Positions 35,057 to 49,100 of a stretch of DNA of 64,000 bases are shown piece by piece. The stretch covers positions 248,001 to 312,000 of the forward strand of contig NZ_JARGNA010000004.1 of assembly GCF_030167905.1 (NCBI RefSeq), read 5' to 3'. The notes under the pieces are model-generated. The model worked only from the letters and a program-made list of their open reading frames with translations. It searched no databases and was not told the DNA's origin. Every line of letters starts with the position of its first letter. Position 1 is the stretch's first letter. Origin of the DNA: Flavobacterium terrisoli. Its GTDB lineage: Bacteria > Bacteroidota > Bacteroidia > Flavobacteriales > Flavobacteriaceae. Both the position numbers and the translations under genes were made by a program.

Positions 35057-35575
35057 TTAAATTTTGTTTAGAATTTTTAAATATTTGAATAGTTCGTCCA
35101 TAAAGACTTTGTAATTTTCTGCATTGGTGTTGATCATAAAATGATTCAACCTTTTATCTATGGAGGCAAAACCTACTTTAAAACCGGCTTTTGACAAATG
35201 GGAAACCAAGAGCAACGCTACTTTCTCGGTGTCGTAATAGTTAATCAACAAATCAAAAGGTTCCGCAATAAATTCTTTGACTTCCTTTTTGTCTACTGTT
35301 CCGTGCCAACTCAAATCTTTGTGGCTGAAAGTCGGATAGTCAAAAACTTCGTTTTTTTTAATCTTGTTTTTAAAAACCAAAACTTTGATGTCATTTTCGT
35401 TAATTCCGTTTTGAATCAACTCCTGAACCAAAGCTTCTCTCTCATAAAAGTAGGTTTCATCAAATATAATCCCAACTGTTTTGATTACACTATCCGAAGG
35501 CAAATGCTTCACATTTGATAAACTATTCTTAACTATTTTTTTTGTTGAAAAATCCTTTAAATAATTTAAAAACAT
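35057..35575 (-). CDS. DUF6913 family protein
   Basis: The 172-residue soluble protein matches the flavobacterial DUF6913 family: [19 protein letters not shown], the lysine-rich [38 protein letters not shown], and [16 protein letters not shown]. The function is unknown. It precedes dapA by a single base and shares its promoter. Confidence 0.8.
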   Translation of the reverse strand: MFLNYLKDFSTKKIVKNSLSNVKHLPSDSVIKTVGIIFDETYFYEREALVQELIQNGINENDIKVLVFKNKIKKNEVFDYPTFSHKDLSWHGTVDKKEVKEFIAEPFDLLINYYDTEKVALLLVSHLSKAGFKVGFASIDKRLNHFMINTNAENYKVFMDELFKYLKILNKI

Positions 35576-35594
35576 ACTACTTTTACTTTAAATG

Positions 35595-35602
35595 CAAAAT
35601 TA
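35595..35602 (-). promoter_or_regulatory. -7 promoter element (TAATTTTG) of the DUF6913-dapA operon
   Basis: The minus strand has an exact TAnnTTTG 19 bases before the ATG at 35575, in the 48-bp gap shared with the divergent 5'-nucleotidase gene. Confidence 0.55.
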
Positions 35603-35623
35603 CTAAAATTAGCGCCAAAAGCG

Positions 35624-36403
35624 ATGGTAAAACTAAAAAACTATAACGTTGTATTAAAACAATTTGTTTTATTATTAACATTTACAAGCGTTATTTCCTG
35701 TGCGGAAAAAAAATACTATGTCACCCGAATTGAAGGCAAAGAAATCGCAATTACAGATAAAAATTCTGAAGTTGCTGAAATTGAAAACTTTATCAAACCG
35801 TATCGCGATAATATCGATAAGGATTTGAATCTGGTTTTGGCCAATGCTCCGGAAACAATGGACAAATCAGGAGAATGGCAAACACCGATGGGCAACTTTT
35901 TATCTGACATTACTTTGGAGAAAACCAATCCCGTTTTTCAGCTAAGAGAAAAGAAAACCATAGACATTTGCCTGCTGAATCACGGTGGCATTCGATCGAT
36001 TATCCCAAAAGGCGATGTAACGGCACGAAATGCGTTTGAGATTATGCCGTTTGAAAACAGTGCGTTTGTTGTTGGCTTAAAAGGAGAACAAATCCTCGAA
36101 ATGGTCAATTATATCATTACCGAAAAGAAACCGCATCCGTTGAAAGGTTTGACATTTACTATCGGTAAAGACAATCAACCAAAGAACATTTTAGTCAATG
36201 GAAAAGCTTTGGAAATTGATAAAACCTATTATGTAGTGACATCCGATTATTTGATTAATGGCGGCGATAATATGCTGTTCTTCAAAAAAGGCATTGAGAA
36301 ATATGACTTAGATTATAAACTTCGGAATATTATCATTGATTATTTCAAAGCCAATAAAACCATCGTTGCCGGTAAAGATGTCAGAATAAGCAAAGAACCA
36401 TAA
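35624..36403 (+). CDS. 5'-nucleotidase C-terminal domain lipoprotein
   Basis: The 259-residue protein has a lipoprotein-type signal (residues 10-26, ending VISC) and consists of a single 5'-nucleotidase C-terminal (UshA-like substrate-binding) domain: TPMGNFLSDITLEKT, CLLNHGGIRSIIPKGDVTARNAFEIMPFEN, and VTSDYLINGGDNMLFF. The catalytic metallophosphoesterase domain is absent from this chain but is encoded by the next gene, which begins one base after the stop. The pair therefore looks like a nucleotidase split into two proteins. Confidence 0.9.
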   Translation: MVKLKNYNVVLKQFVLLLTFTSVISCAEKKYYVTRIEGKEIAITDKNSEVAEIENFIKPYRDNIDKDLNLVLANAPETMDKSGEWQTPMGNFLSDITLEKTNPVFQLREKKTIDICLLNHGGIRSIIPKGDVTARNAFEIMPFENSAFVVGLKGEQILEMVNYIITEKKPHPLKGLTFTIGKDNQPKNILVNGKALEIDKTYYVVTSDYLINGGDNMLFFKKGIEKYDLDYKLRNIIIDYFKANKTIVAGKDVRISKEP

Positions 36404-36404
36404 G

Positions 36405-37319
36405 ATGAAAAGAAGAGATTTTATACAAAAAACAGCGGCGAGTTCGGCACTATTAGGATTTGGCGGACTATCATTGAGTAGCTTCAAGACTTTGAATACC
36501 AAGCATCTTACGGTTTTACACACGAATGATGTCCACAGCTATATTGATCCGTTTCCGGCGAATCATCCTAAAAATCCCAATATGGGCGGCGTTGCCCGAA
36601 GAGCGGCTCTGATTGAAAGCATCCGAAAGGAAAATCCCAATGTATTGCTACTCGATGCCGGAGACATTTTTCAGGGTACGCCTTATTTTAACTATTATAG
36701 CGGCGAATTGGAATTCAAACTGATGACGATGATGAAATATGATTTGGCTACCATCGGGAATCATGATTTTGACAATGGTATTGAAGGTTTGTATGCACAA
36801 TTGCCGAATGCCGGATTTGAGTTTGTTTCTGCCAATTATGATTTTAAAAACACCGTGATGAATGGCCATGTAAAACCATATAAGGTTTTTGACAAAGATG
36901 GCATTAAGGTTGGTGTTTTCGGACTTGGTGTAGGTTTGGATGGTTTAGTCGATAAAAAAAATTACAAGGAAACTGTTTACAATGATCCTGTTGCTGTGGC
37001 CCAGGATATGTCACGCATTTTAAAACACGAACAAAAATGTGATTTGGTGATTTGTCTTTCCCATATTGGTTACCAATATAAAAATGACCCCGATAAAATC
37101 TGTGATACCAAACTGGCGACTTTAACCAAAGACATCGACTTGATTATTGGCGGTCATACGCATACTTTCTTGGAAAAACCTACGATTTTAAAGAATGCTG
37201 AAGGCAATGATGTTTTGGTCAATCAGGTGGGCTGTTATGGTTTGAACCTGGGCAGAATTGATTTCTATTTTGAAGACAACAAGCCTGTTTCACCTCAGGG
37301 AAAATCAATTGTGATTTGA
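36405..37319 (+). CDS. Metallophosphatase (5'-nucleotidase catalytic domain) with Tat signal
   Basis: The 304-residue protein begins MKRRDFIQKTAASSALLGFG, a twin-arginine (Tat) signal, so it is exported folded. It has every metal-binding motif of the UshA-type catalytic domain: LHTNDVHSY, LDAGDIFQGT, TIGNHDFDNG and IGGHTHTF. The substrate-binding C-terminal domain is missing and lies in the upstream gene. It probably removes phosphate from nucleotides or related esters outside the cytoplasm, working with the lipoprotein partner. Its end overlaps the convergent membrane-protein gene by 15 bases. Confidence 0.92.
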   Translation: MKRRDFIQKTAASSALLGFGGLSLSSFKTLNTKHLTVLHTNDVHSYIDPFPANHPKNPNMGGVARRAALIESIRKENPNVLLLDAGDIFQGTPYFNYYSGELEFKLMTMMKYDLATIGNHDFDNGIEGLYAQLPNAGFEFVSANYDFKNTVMNGHVKPYKVFDKDGIKVGVFGLGVGLDGLVDKKNYKETVYNDPVAVAQDMSRILKHEQKCDLVICLSHIGYQYKNDPDKICDTKLATLTKDIDLIIGGHTHTFLEKPTILKNAEGNDVLVNQVGCYGLNLGRIDFYFEDNKPVSPQGKSIVI

Positions 37320-37988
37320 GTTTTCAGCAATGTTGACATACTTGTAAAAAGAGAAGAAAGCCAAAGCGTTAAAGGTCATGGCTAAAGGCCTGAACAGTTT
37401 TTGGAACTCATTAACCAAAAAGTACTTCTCAATAAAAACGGTAAACTGCAGCATCACAAACAGCAAAACAGCAATCAACAAAACAGAGTTTTGCTTATTG
37501 TCATTCATTATATAACTGGAAAGCGCTATTCCTGCAAACAATGAAATCAAGATACTCTGCAATATCAGCAGATAAAAACTATTCTCCGGAATTTCATTGG
37601 TCTCGATAAATAAGTAAAAAAAGATAAGCAGAAACGGCAATGTCGCAATAATCATCGGAACAAAATCCTTTACTTTCTGCAGGGTAAAGACGAGATATAT
37701 GACCACAATCCTATGAATGGTAAAAGCAATCAAAGCATAATAAAGGCTTGTAGCCGTATTGGGAATAAATAGAATGTTGGTAATCATTGAGAGTAGAAAT
37801 ACTGCTACAACAACAACACTTCTTTTTTTTGAAATAATCAAATACATCACGGCTAACAGCAATGGAATAAGCGGTTTCAGCGAACAGATGAATGGAGTAT
37901 ATACCAAATACTCTGAAACTATTTCAAAAAAAGCAATGATAAAATAACTTAAAGTTAAAAACTTTAATATGTTGGCCTTTAAAACCAT
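37305..37988 (-). CDS. Multi-pass membrane protein, possibly YhhN (lysoplasmalogenase)-like
   Basis: The 227-residue protein has seven or eight hydrophobic segments and almost no soluble part. The order and spacing of spans, and the early SLKPLIPLLLAVMY segment, resemble the YhhN/TMEM86 family, whose studied members cleave lysoplasmalogens. I see no invariant motif that settles this. It overlaps the metallophosphatase gene convergently by 15 bases. Confidence 0.6.
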   Translation of the reverse strand: MVLKANILKFLTLSYFIIAFFEIVSEYLVYTPFICSLKPLIPLLLAVMYLIISKKRSVVVVAVFLLSMITNILFIPNTATSLYYALIAFTIHRIVVIYLVFTLQKVKDFVPMIIATLPFLLIFFYLFIETNEIPENSFYLLILQSILISLFAGIALSSYIMNDNKQNSVLLIAVLLFVMLQFTVFIEKYFLVNEFQKLFRPLAMTFNALAFFSFYKYVNIAENSNHN

Positions 37989-38057
37989 AGATAATCAGTT
38001 AGGGTTATTAAAGTTAACATAAATTACAATACAAAACCATTATATCGCGCTAAACTT

Positions 38058-40115
<2,058 letters not shown>

Positions 40116-40156
40116 CTAAAATAATAATTCTAATTCAAAATTAGGATTAAAAACAA

Positions 40157-40184
40157 AAAAACCACTCCTTTCGAAGTGGTTTTC
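40157..40184. terminator. Intrinsic terminator of the adhesin operon
   Basis: AAAACCACT pairs with AGTGGTTTT around an 8-base loop, with A's before the left arm that become T's on the minus strand. It lies just beyond the OmpA-family gene stop at 40204. Confidence 0.8.
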
Positions 40185-40203
40185 TGCAATAAAATTTTAG
40201 TGG

Positions 40204-42138
40204 CTATTTTTGAATGATAATAAAGTCGGAACGACGGTTTTTAAAATGTTGTGCTTCAGAACATTTCACACCATTACTGCATTTGTTGGTCAATCGGCTT
40301 TCACCGTAACCCACAGCGCTTTCAATTCTCGAAGCATCAATCCCTTTGGATATGATATAGGCCTGAGTCGATTTGGCTCTGTTGTCAGACAACTTCATAT
40401 TGTAGGCATCTTTTCCGCGGGAATCGGTATGCGATTCGATTTTGATTTTTACATCAGGGAATTTGAGCATTACAAAAACAACTTTATCCAACTCAGCAGC
40501 AGCCTGAGGCGTTACATCATGTTTGTCATAATTAAAGAAAATAGGATTGATATCAATTTTCTCCTGGCCTTTTTCTTTTACAATCAAATCATCCAGGAAG
40601 CTCAATTCAAAATCGATGTCCTTAAACTCAACCAAATCAGCTTTTGTCATTTCAATGACTCTTTCTTCTCTGCTGTAATTTGGTTTTGTGGCTACCAATT
40701 TTACTTTTTTACCACAAGGCAATTTGATAATATAGTAACCTTTGGCATCAGTCATCACCTGATCGATTTTCTCACCGAAAGCATCATAGGCAATTACCGT
40801 GGCATTGTCGATGGTCATTTTTGATTTTACATTAATGACTTTCCCTGAAACGAATTGGTTACATTCGGGTTTGACTTTGGTAAAGGCATAAATATCGTCA
40901 TCACCTTTTCCCTGCGCTCTGTTAGAAGAAACATAACCGAAAGCATCCGTAGCGTCAACAATAAAAGCAAAATCATCTTTGTTACTGTTGATTGGTGCAC
41001 CGAGGTTTTTTGGCACGGTAAAATTCAATCCCTCAGAAAATTTGCTTTCATAAACATCCAAATCTCCCCAGCCATAATGGCCGTCAGAAGAGAAATACAA
41101 TATTCCGTTTCGATAATAAGGAAACAATTCATTTCCAATCGTATTGATGGTCGGACCTAAATTCTGTGGTGTACTCATTGTTCCATCATCGGCAATCTGA
41201 ACCACATACAAATCGGTTTCACCTAATCCGCCAGGCATATCGGAAGCAAAAAACAACCATTTGCCATCTTCGCTCAAAGCAGGATGTCCAACAGAATATT
41301 TATCACTATTGAAAAACATTTTTTCGGTTTTGGCCAACTTATCATTTTCAATCGTTCCTTTCATGATTTGAAAATTGTTGGTTCTCGACTGATCCAGAAT
41401 CAACTTTTTATTTTTCAGAACATTTGTTGTATAATAAATCGTTTTCCAATCCGGGCTAAACGCAGCTGTAGCTTCATGGTATTTGGTCGCCGCATCCGGT
41501 AAAAATGGCAATTCGTTAAACAAACTTCCATCAGCGGTGTGTCTTTCGGCAACATAGAGATTCAGAAAAGGCTGCTTGTTCCAACTATAGAGTTTTTCAC
41601 CAAATTGGGTAGTGTCTTTGCTCGAAGCATAAATAATCTTCTCACCGTAAAAAGCGGTTCCAAAATCTGATTTTGTAGAATTGATGTCAAGATTCTTTAC
41701 TGCATAAAGCGGCTTGGCTTTGGCCACGCTATCCATGTGTTTCTTTTGATTCATATAACGGGCGATTTCTTTCTCGTCGCCTTTTTTGGTCAAAAATTCT
41801 TTGGTCAGCTTATCTGCTTTATCATAGTCCATCACACCTTTTAAGGACTGAATATATCTCAGGAAATATTCATCTGATATGGTTTGTCCCTGGATATCAT
41901 AAAGCTTTTGATACCATTTGAGTGCATTTCTGTTATCATCGATATAGTAATAACAATCGGCAACGTTTTTTAGGGTTTGCGTTCCCGGCTTTTCTACTTT
42001 GGCCAAATACTCTTCATAAGTTTTTGCAGCATCAACAAAAGACAATGCCTTAAAAAGCTGATCTGCTTTCTTCAATTTCGTTTGTGCAAAACCTGATGCC
42101 AAACAAAAGAACATAACTAGGGTATATATTTTTTTCAT
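40204..42138 (-). CDS. OmpA-family outer membrane protein (TPR, PD40 repeats, peptidoglycan-binding end)
   Basis: The 644-residue protein has a signal peptide (residues 1-18), TPR-like repeats over 20-140, a WD40-like PD40 beta-propeller over about 150-420 (SEDGKWLFFASDMPGGLGETDLY, YFSSDGHYGWGDLDVYES), and a carboxypeptidase-regulatory module near 430-500. It ends in an OmpA domain (IKIESHTDSRGKDAYNMKLSDNRA). OmpA domains bind peptidoglycan and would fix the PorP/SprF-like partner. It is the last of three genes (2206-aa adhesin, PorP/SprF-like, this), with a 12-bp gap. Confidence 0.92.
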   Translation of the reverse strand: MKKIYTLVMFFCLASGFAQTKLKKADQLFKALSFVDAAKTYEEYLAKVEKPGTQTLKNVADCYYYIDDNRNALKWYQKLYDIQGQTISDEYFLRYIQSLKGVMDYDKADKLTKEFLTKKGDEKEIARYMNQKKHMDSVAKAKPLYAVKNLDINSTKSDFGTAFYGEKIIYASSKDTTQFGEKLYSWNKQPFLNLYVAERHTADGSLFNELPFLPDAATKYHEATAAFSPDWKTIYYTTNVLKNKKLILDQSRTNNFQIMKGTIENDKLAKTEKMFFNSDKYSVGHPALSEDGKWLFFASDMPGGLGETDLYVVQIADDGTMSTPQNLGPTINTIGNELFPYYRNGILYFSSDGHYGWGDLDVYESKFSEGLNFTVPKNLGAPINSNKDDFAFIVDATDAFGYVSSNRAQGKGDDDIYAFTKVKPECNQFVSGKVINVKSKMTIDNATVIAYDAFGEKIDQVMTDAKGYYIIKLPCGKKVKLVATKPNYSREERVIEMTKADLVEFKDIDFELSFLDDLIVKEKGQEKIDINPIFFNYDKHDVTPQAAAELDKVVFVMLKFPDVKIKIESHTDSRGKDAYNMKLSDNRAKSTQAYIISKGIDASRIESAVGYGESRLTNKCSNGVKCSEAQHFKNRRSDFIIIQK

Positions 42139-42150
42139 GTTTTCAGGGTT

Positions 42151-43083
42151 TTAGAAAAATCTAGGCGATTTTATTTGTTGGGTTTTCTTTTGTAATTGGT
42201 AACGAAGAATAAACTCATGCGAGCCATCATTGTACTTGTTCAAATCGGTCACCGTATAATCATAGGCATAACCAATGTAAAAGCAGCTCGTGATTTGAAA
42301 TCCTGCCAAGGCACTTACCGAATCACCCAAACGATGGGAAACGCCTAAGGTTACTTTCTCCTGAATTAAAAAATTAGCAGAAAGATCCGTTGAAATTGGT
42401 GCTCCGCTTACTGCTTTCAGCATGAAAGCCGGTTTGAATTTTAAATTATCGGAGAAATTAAAGACATACCCACCAATAAAATAATAATGAAGTCGGTCAT
42501 AATCAATGGCTTCCTCAACATCATCATAATATTCACCTCTGATAAAAGTCGGAACCGAAGCACCGATATACCATTTATCACTGTAGTAATACAATCCGGC
42601 TCCAATAGAGGGCTTCATTTTGTTATCGATGTTTTCATTCAACAAAGGATCAATAGGATTATTGTATCTACCTCTCGACCAATCCACATTTAGGATTCGC
42701 ATACCGGCTTTTAAACCAAAGGCTAGCTTTCTTTCATTAGGAAAAGCAATGCTATAGGAGAAGTTTCCATCGATATACAGTTCGTTTGAAGGTCCTAGTT
42801 TGTCATTGACCAAACTAAATCCTAAGCCAACCTTGTCATTGGCCAAAGGAGAATGAATTCCAAAAGCCTGTGTTTGTGGCGCACCATCGATTCCAATCCA
42901 TTGGGAACGATGTAAAATAACAGCTTCCAACGTGCCTGTTGAACCAGCATAAGCTGAGTTCACGACCATGGTATTATACATATACTGTGTATATTCCGGA
43001 TCTTGTTGCGCCTTTATCACAAAAGGGCAAAAGATGTACAGCAATAAAAAGTGTACTTTTTTAATTTTTATATATGGTTCCAT
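42151..43083 (-). CDS. PorP/SprF family T9SS outer membrane protein
   Basis: The 310-residue protein shows the PorP/SprF pattern: QQDPEYTQYMYNTMVVNSAYAGS, VILHRSQWIGIDGAPQTQAFGIHSPL, NFSYSIAF, IGASVPTF and FEFILRYQL-type strands forming an outer-membrane barrel. PorP/SprF proteins help secrete and surface-attach T9SS cargo, in particular adhesins with type B sorting tails. Placed directly after the CHU_C adhesin gene (45 bp), it is the likely dedicated partner. Confidence 0.94.
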   Translation of the reverse strand: MEPYIKIKKVHFLLLYIFCPFVIKAQQDPEYTQYMYNTMVVNSAYAGSTGTLEAVILHRSQWIGIDGAPQTQAFGIHSPLANDKVGLGFSLVNDKLGPSNELYIDGNFSYSIAFPNERKLAFGLKAGMRILNVDWSRGRYNNPIDPLLNENIDNKMKPSIGAGLYYYSDKWYIGASVPTFIRGEYYDDVEEAIDYDRLHYYFIGGYVFNFSDNLKFKPAFMLKAVSGAPISTDLSANFLIQEKVTLGVSHRLGDSVSALAGFQITSCFYIGYAYDYTVTDLNKYNDGSHEFILRYQLQKKTQQIKSPRFF

Positions 43084-43128
43084 ACTTATTTCTTTTTAGT
43101 TTAAATAATTAAGATATGATAGTCAGTA

Positions 43129-46100
43129 CTATCTGGTGATGGCTAGCCAACCTGTTTTCACAGGTGAATTATCACCAATATCGAGTATGTAGTAATAAGT
43201 ACCGGTTGGCAGCTTATCATCTCTATTGATTGCTCCGGAAACATTGGCTGTTCCGTCCCAATCATTACTATAGCGCTTTTTATCATAAACTAAAGAACCA
43301 TATCTGTTATAAACACTCAGTTTGTTGTTTGGATAACTTTCTATACAGTCGATTATAAAAGTATCATTAGCACCATCATTATTTGGGCTAAATTCATTGT
43401 AAACAACCAGGCAAATAGGAAGAACTTCTCCGTCATCACTATTGTTTGTACCATCAGAATCTACAGGATCTGAAATGTCAATTGTAGCAATGTTTAGATA
43501 ATTACCTGTTGATAAAACCGTAACTGTAACCGTCAATACCGCAGTTGTATTCGCCGGTAACACAGGAATATTCCAAATTCCCGTCAGGTTATTATAGGTT
43601 CCTGCTGTGGCTGTAAAACTAACGTAGCTGTATCCTGTTGGCAGATTTTCATGAACAATTACATTTAGGAATTGACCCATACCAACATTATTTACGGTAA
43701 TGGTAAACGTAACGTTATCATCGATACTCGGAGTTGGATTATCAACCTCTTTGTTTATCGTGATATCGGAACAAGTCCGAACATTTAAATCAAATGAAGC
43801 ATTGTTATTGCCGCTGCAGCTATCCGCGTAAGACACACTCACATTCCCCGGACCGATGGATAACCAACTTATGGTGACAAAGTTATCAGTTGTTTGTCCG
43901 CCAGATACAATTGAACCATTAACTACTGACCAAACATAATTGGTCATTCCGGCATTGGTGGTGTAAGTTGCCTGATCCCAGACACAAGTATCATTATCAC
44001 CTTGGATGGCTGCCAAACCGCTTCCGCTAAAGGTTACGCTTATCGCTAACCGAATTGCGCTTTCACAAGCTGTCGTTGCATCAACCAAAGCGGCATAATA
44101 AGTGGTTCCGTTTACCAAAGCGGTAGTTGAAGCTAATGGACTTCCTCCTGTTACATTGGCATACCAAATAACATTACTTTCATTGACTTGCAGATTGGCA
44201 ATCGTTGGGGCATCAACCAAACAAAACGCCTGAGTGGTATTGTTAGTCGTTGGCGTTCCCGGATCAGAAACAGTTGCATTAACTGCCAATCGAATAGCAC
44301 TTTCACAACCTGAAGCTGCATCGACCAATGCTGCATAATAAATGTTACCGTTTGCCAACGCAGTTATTGAAGCCAAAGGACTTCCGCCCGTAGCATTGGC
44401 ATACCAAATGACATTACTTTCATTGACCTGGAGGTTTGCAACTGTTGGTGCATCTTCCAAACAAAATGTCTGATTCGCATTGCTTGTGGTTGGGGTTCCC
44501 GGACTTGAAAGCGTAGCACTTACTGCTAAACGTACCGCGCTCTCGCATCCGGTAGTGGCATCCAATATAGCGGCGTAATATATATTTCCATCAACCAATG
44601 CTGTGGTTGATGCTAAAGGACTTCCTCCGTTTGGACCGGAATACCAAACCACATTACTTTCATTGACTTGTAAATTGGCAATAGTTGGTGCATTGGCCAA
44701 ACAAAATGTTTGGACTGCATTAGTTGTGGTTGGCGTTCCCGGATCAGAAACTGTAACATTAACTGCTAATCTCACTGCGCTTTCACAACTTGTAATTGCA
44801 TCTACTAATGCCGCATAATACGTTGCTCCGTTTACTAAAGCATCAGTTGTGGCCAATTGTGTTCCGTTCGTTGAGGCATCATACCAAACCACATTGATTT
44901 CATTCACTTGAAGATTTGCAATAGTTGGCGCGTTGACCAAACAGAATGTTTGATTTGGATTGGTCGTTGTCGGTGTTCCCGGATCGGAAACCGTTACATT
45001 TATTGCCAACCTCACCGCACTTTCACAACCAGTCGTTGCATCGGTTAATCCGGCATAATAAATATTTCCATTTACTAAAGCATCGGTTGTAGCCAAAGGA
45101 AGTCCACCAGTTGGAAGAGCGTACCAAACAACATTCGTTTCGTTTACCTGTAAATTACCCACAGTTGGTGCATCTTCCAAACAAAATGGTTGGTTTACAT
45201 TATTTGTGGTTGGTGTTCCAGGATCAGAAATAGTGACATTGATTGCCAATCTGTTGGCACTTTCACAACCCGTGGTTGCATCCAATAATGCGGCATAATA
45301 AGTTGTTCCACTTACTAAAACCGTTGTTGGTGACAAAGGACTTCCACCGGTAGCATTGGCATACCAGATAACATTACTTTCATTAATTTGTAAACTGGCA
45401 ATCTTTGGATCATCAACCAAACAGAAAGTTTGGTTTGGATTAATGGTTGTTGGTGTTCCTGGATCTGAAACCGTAACATTAACCGCTAACCTTACTGTGC
45501 TTTCACAACCAGTTGTTGCATCAACTAAAGCAGCATAATAAACGGTTCCATTGACTAATGCATCCGTTGGAAGCAATTGAGTTCCGCCATTTGGACCTGA
45601 ATACCAAACTACATTACTTTCATTCACTTGTAAATCGGCAACCGTTGGTGCATCAACCAAACAAAATGCTTGATTGGCATTGTTTGTTGTTGGTGTTCCA
45701 GGATCATTTACAGTTATTATAACTGGTTTTAATGTACCTGCTAAGTTCAAACAAGTGTTGTCACTTTGCATCGCCACATAATAAGTATAAGGACTATTTG
45801 CATTTGATAAACCCGTAGCGGTTAAAGTGCCATTGGCAGCTACTGCAAAAGTCACACCGCCAATAACAGCACCATCCATAATCGGCTGGGTTGTATCATT
45901 TCCTAGATACCAGAAAAATTGAGGGTTAAGATGTGCAGTTGTTGGAACAATAACAGCCGCTTCATTGTTACAAATTGAAGCATCGTCGGCGGTTATATCT
46001 GAAGCTACTGAGAAAGGCAGAATAGTAAACGTAATCACTTTTCTGTCATCTTCAGCCGTTTCACAAAACTCATCAGAACTCAAACCAACATAATAAGTAT

Positions 46101-49100
46101 AAGTTCCTGGTGTTAATCCTGTTAAGGTTAACAATGATGCTGTTTCACCTGCAATCGGCTCAACTGTAGTTCCATTAAGATAATACCAATGAAATATCGG
46201 ATTGGTAATGGTCATCGTAGAATTAAGTTCAGCCTGTAAAGCAATTGTTCCAGTTTCGCTACAAATATCAATATTTGCAGCTCCATTAATCAAGACTTGC
46301 GTAATGGCGTCTTCAGGAGCAGTAGTACCAACATTCAAAGTAACGATACCTCTGTCATATACTTCACATCCAAATCGGAATGGCTGTACATAATAATTAT
46401 AAGTACCCGGAGCTAAATTAGACGGAACAGTAAAACTCAAACCGGTTGAAACTACATTGCCTCCGGTTGGTGCATCATACCAAATAAAAGTAGCGCAATC
46501 TTCGGGCGTAATGCTTAATTGCACAACCTGATTTGGACAGACGTCTAAAGTATTTGTAGCGTCTGCTCCTATTACCGAAGTGTCAGCACGCCTGTTTACA
46601 TCGTGGATTCTTAAAAAATCCAAGACATCAACAGTACCACCAAAACGGATGGAAATTCTATCATAAGGCATAGTTTGCGGGTGCAAAACCAAACTATAAA
46701 CATCACCACTGATGAGTGCTAAACTCAATAAACTCGAGGTATTATCAAGCGGTAATCCTACAGGAGTATTTCCCATATACATTTGAAGCGTAAAGCCACT
46801 CAATAGAGACAGGCTTAAAACTGTTGCCGGCTTTGACATTAAGATTTCTAATGTATCACCTGCTAATGTTGGTGTATTGAAAGAAACGGTCAAATCGGCG
46901 GCAGCCAAAATCCCAACTCCACTGTACATAGTGGCATAAGAATTCATGCTGTTATCCACTGCATCATATGGATCATCGACACCAACAGTTGCTGTAGCAA
47001 CACCAACACCTAAATCATAAGCACCATAGAAAACATCTTCTATATCTGATGGATTACAAGTGATTTGAGAAACTTCTTTATCGTAATAAGCTTCATATAC
47101 ATCAACATTTTGAGCCACACTGGCCACAGAACCAACAATGATTCTGATTCCGTCATAATCCTGTGGTCCATTGATATCTGAAGGTACAAAAGTATATTCA
47201 AAAACATTTTCTCCAGCCAACAAATCAACTAAGGAACCCGAAATCGGCTGGATAAATCCAATATCAATTGGCACACCCGAACCGTTTCTTTTGGTTCCGA
47301 CAATTGAATAAGCACCGAGTGCTACTAAGCCGCTATAATCAGAACCTAATTTTACATTTACCGGTGTACCGGCAGGAATTACGTCATCCCATTGCAAGGT
47401 CTGCCAAGTCGTTCCAATGCCTAATAATCCTAAACCGGTTACGATGGTTGAATGGGATTGAACATCTTCATCAATAGCGTTGCTTCCATTAAAAACTCCG
47501 CCGGTAATTATGGAACCCCAACTTTGGGAATCTGCATATTTTCTTTCGGTGAGCACAGGACAATTGGCCGGGTCAATAACTGCTACAAAAGCATTTCTGG
47601 AGGCAAAACAATTTCCGTTGCCAGAAACAGCCGTGAAAGTATAATAGCCCGGAGTTGAAAATGGCCCGGCTACATTTGATGCCAGCGCATTACCATCAGA
47701 ATCATACCAAGTGATTGGTGCATTTGAAGTGGCACTAAAAGTAACAGAACCTCCAATATTGATCACATTATTAACATTGGTCACAACCAAATTAACCTCC
47801 GGATTAACCACAACATTAACCGGCTCTACTAAAGAAGAGCAGCTTCCGCTTAAGCTTGTGGATTGAATATGATATAATCCCGAAGTTTGAATATTGGCTG
47901 CTGCATCTGGAGTAATTGGTGTATTGGTGCTATCAAAAAAGCTGTACACAATATCACTTGAACTGTCATAATTCAAGATAGCGTCACGCAAATTAACGCT
48001 TCCGCAGCCTTCAATTGTCGGAGAAACATCCAAGCTTAGAGCTGTGGCATAATTAACGGTTACTAACTTTAAAGTATTGGCAGCATTTTCACAAACGCCA
48101 TTGACCGTTAATGAAATATAATAGCTATAAGGAGAATTGATTGCGGTTAATCCCGAAATAGACAATTCACCATTAGTGTTATTTAAAACATAAGTTACTC
48201 CGGGATCACCCGAAAATCCGGTGGTGATTTCCTGAGTTTTTAGTTGGTCTTTATAATACCTGAATGTTGCACCACCAATTGAAGATGAAGGCGAAAGTAC
48301 AATAACTCCATTACAAGCTTCTAAAGTATCCGGGATTGTAATATCAGCAGCAACCGGTAAATTGATTACGGTCACAGTTACCTTAATTCTTCTCGATTCT
48401 TCCGGACAACCAATTCTTTTGGCCGAAACATAATAAGAAGTATTTTGAGTTAAAACCGGTGTTACAAAAGGTTGCCCAGAATTTGAGGTGGCCAATGATG
48501 CACCACCTGTCGCCTGACTGTACCAATTTAACTCTGTTCCTGCTCCGGTTTCAGCCACTAAGCTGGCAGTACTGCCCGAACAGATTGTTGGGTTTTGGGT
48601 AAACAAATCTGTGATTGTTGGCGCTGCCGGTGCCCGATAGATTTCAAATAAATCCAAGCTTTGCGTTAGCTGAACATTCAACAAAGAATTATACCTAACG
48701 GTAATTCTATTCGCCGGTGCATTGGGTGAAAATGGAATGGTTGCAATCTGATTGCCCTGAAGCAATGTCAATAAATCTAAATTCAACAATGAATTCAGGT
48801 TTACGGTCATCACATGAGTCGGCCCATTTTCTGCCATAATCTGAATGTTATTAGCCACACCAAGCGCCAACAGCGATGGATCGACTTTCATTCGAATAAA
48901 AAACTGATCTGTAGGTTGGGATAATCCATCGTAATAAACTGTTTGTTCAACGGAAGCAGCCACGGCTAAAATCCCGAGACTTAATCTCGAATAATTACTA
49001 GTATTGGCATCCAAAACATGTTGCGGGTTGCTCACTCCGGCACCACCGAGTCCTAATAAGTCTAAATTTAAACCTGACCCACTATAAGAAGTATAACTTG

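Noticed and set aside
44029..45708. CRISPR-like or other non-coding repeat array
   Set aside because: Units are 240 bp, in frame and code for Ig-like protein modules with no spacers; it is a coding repeat.
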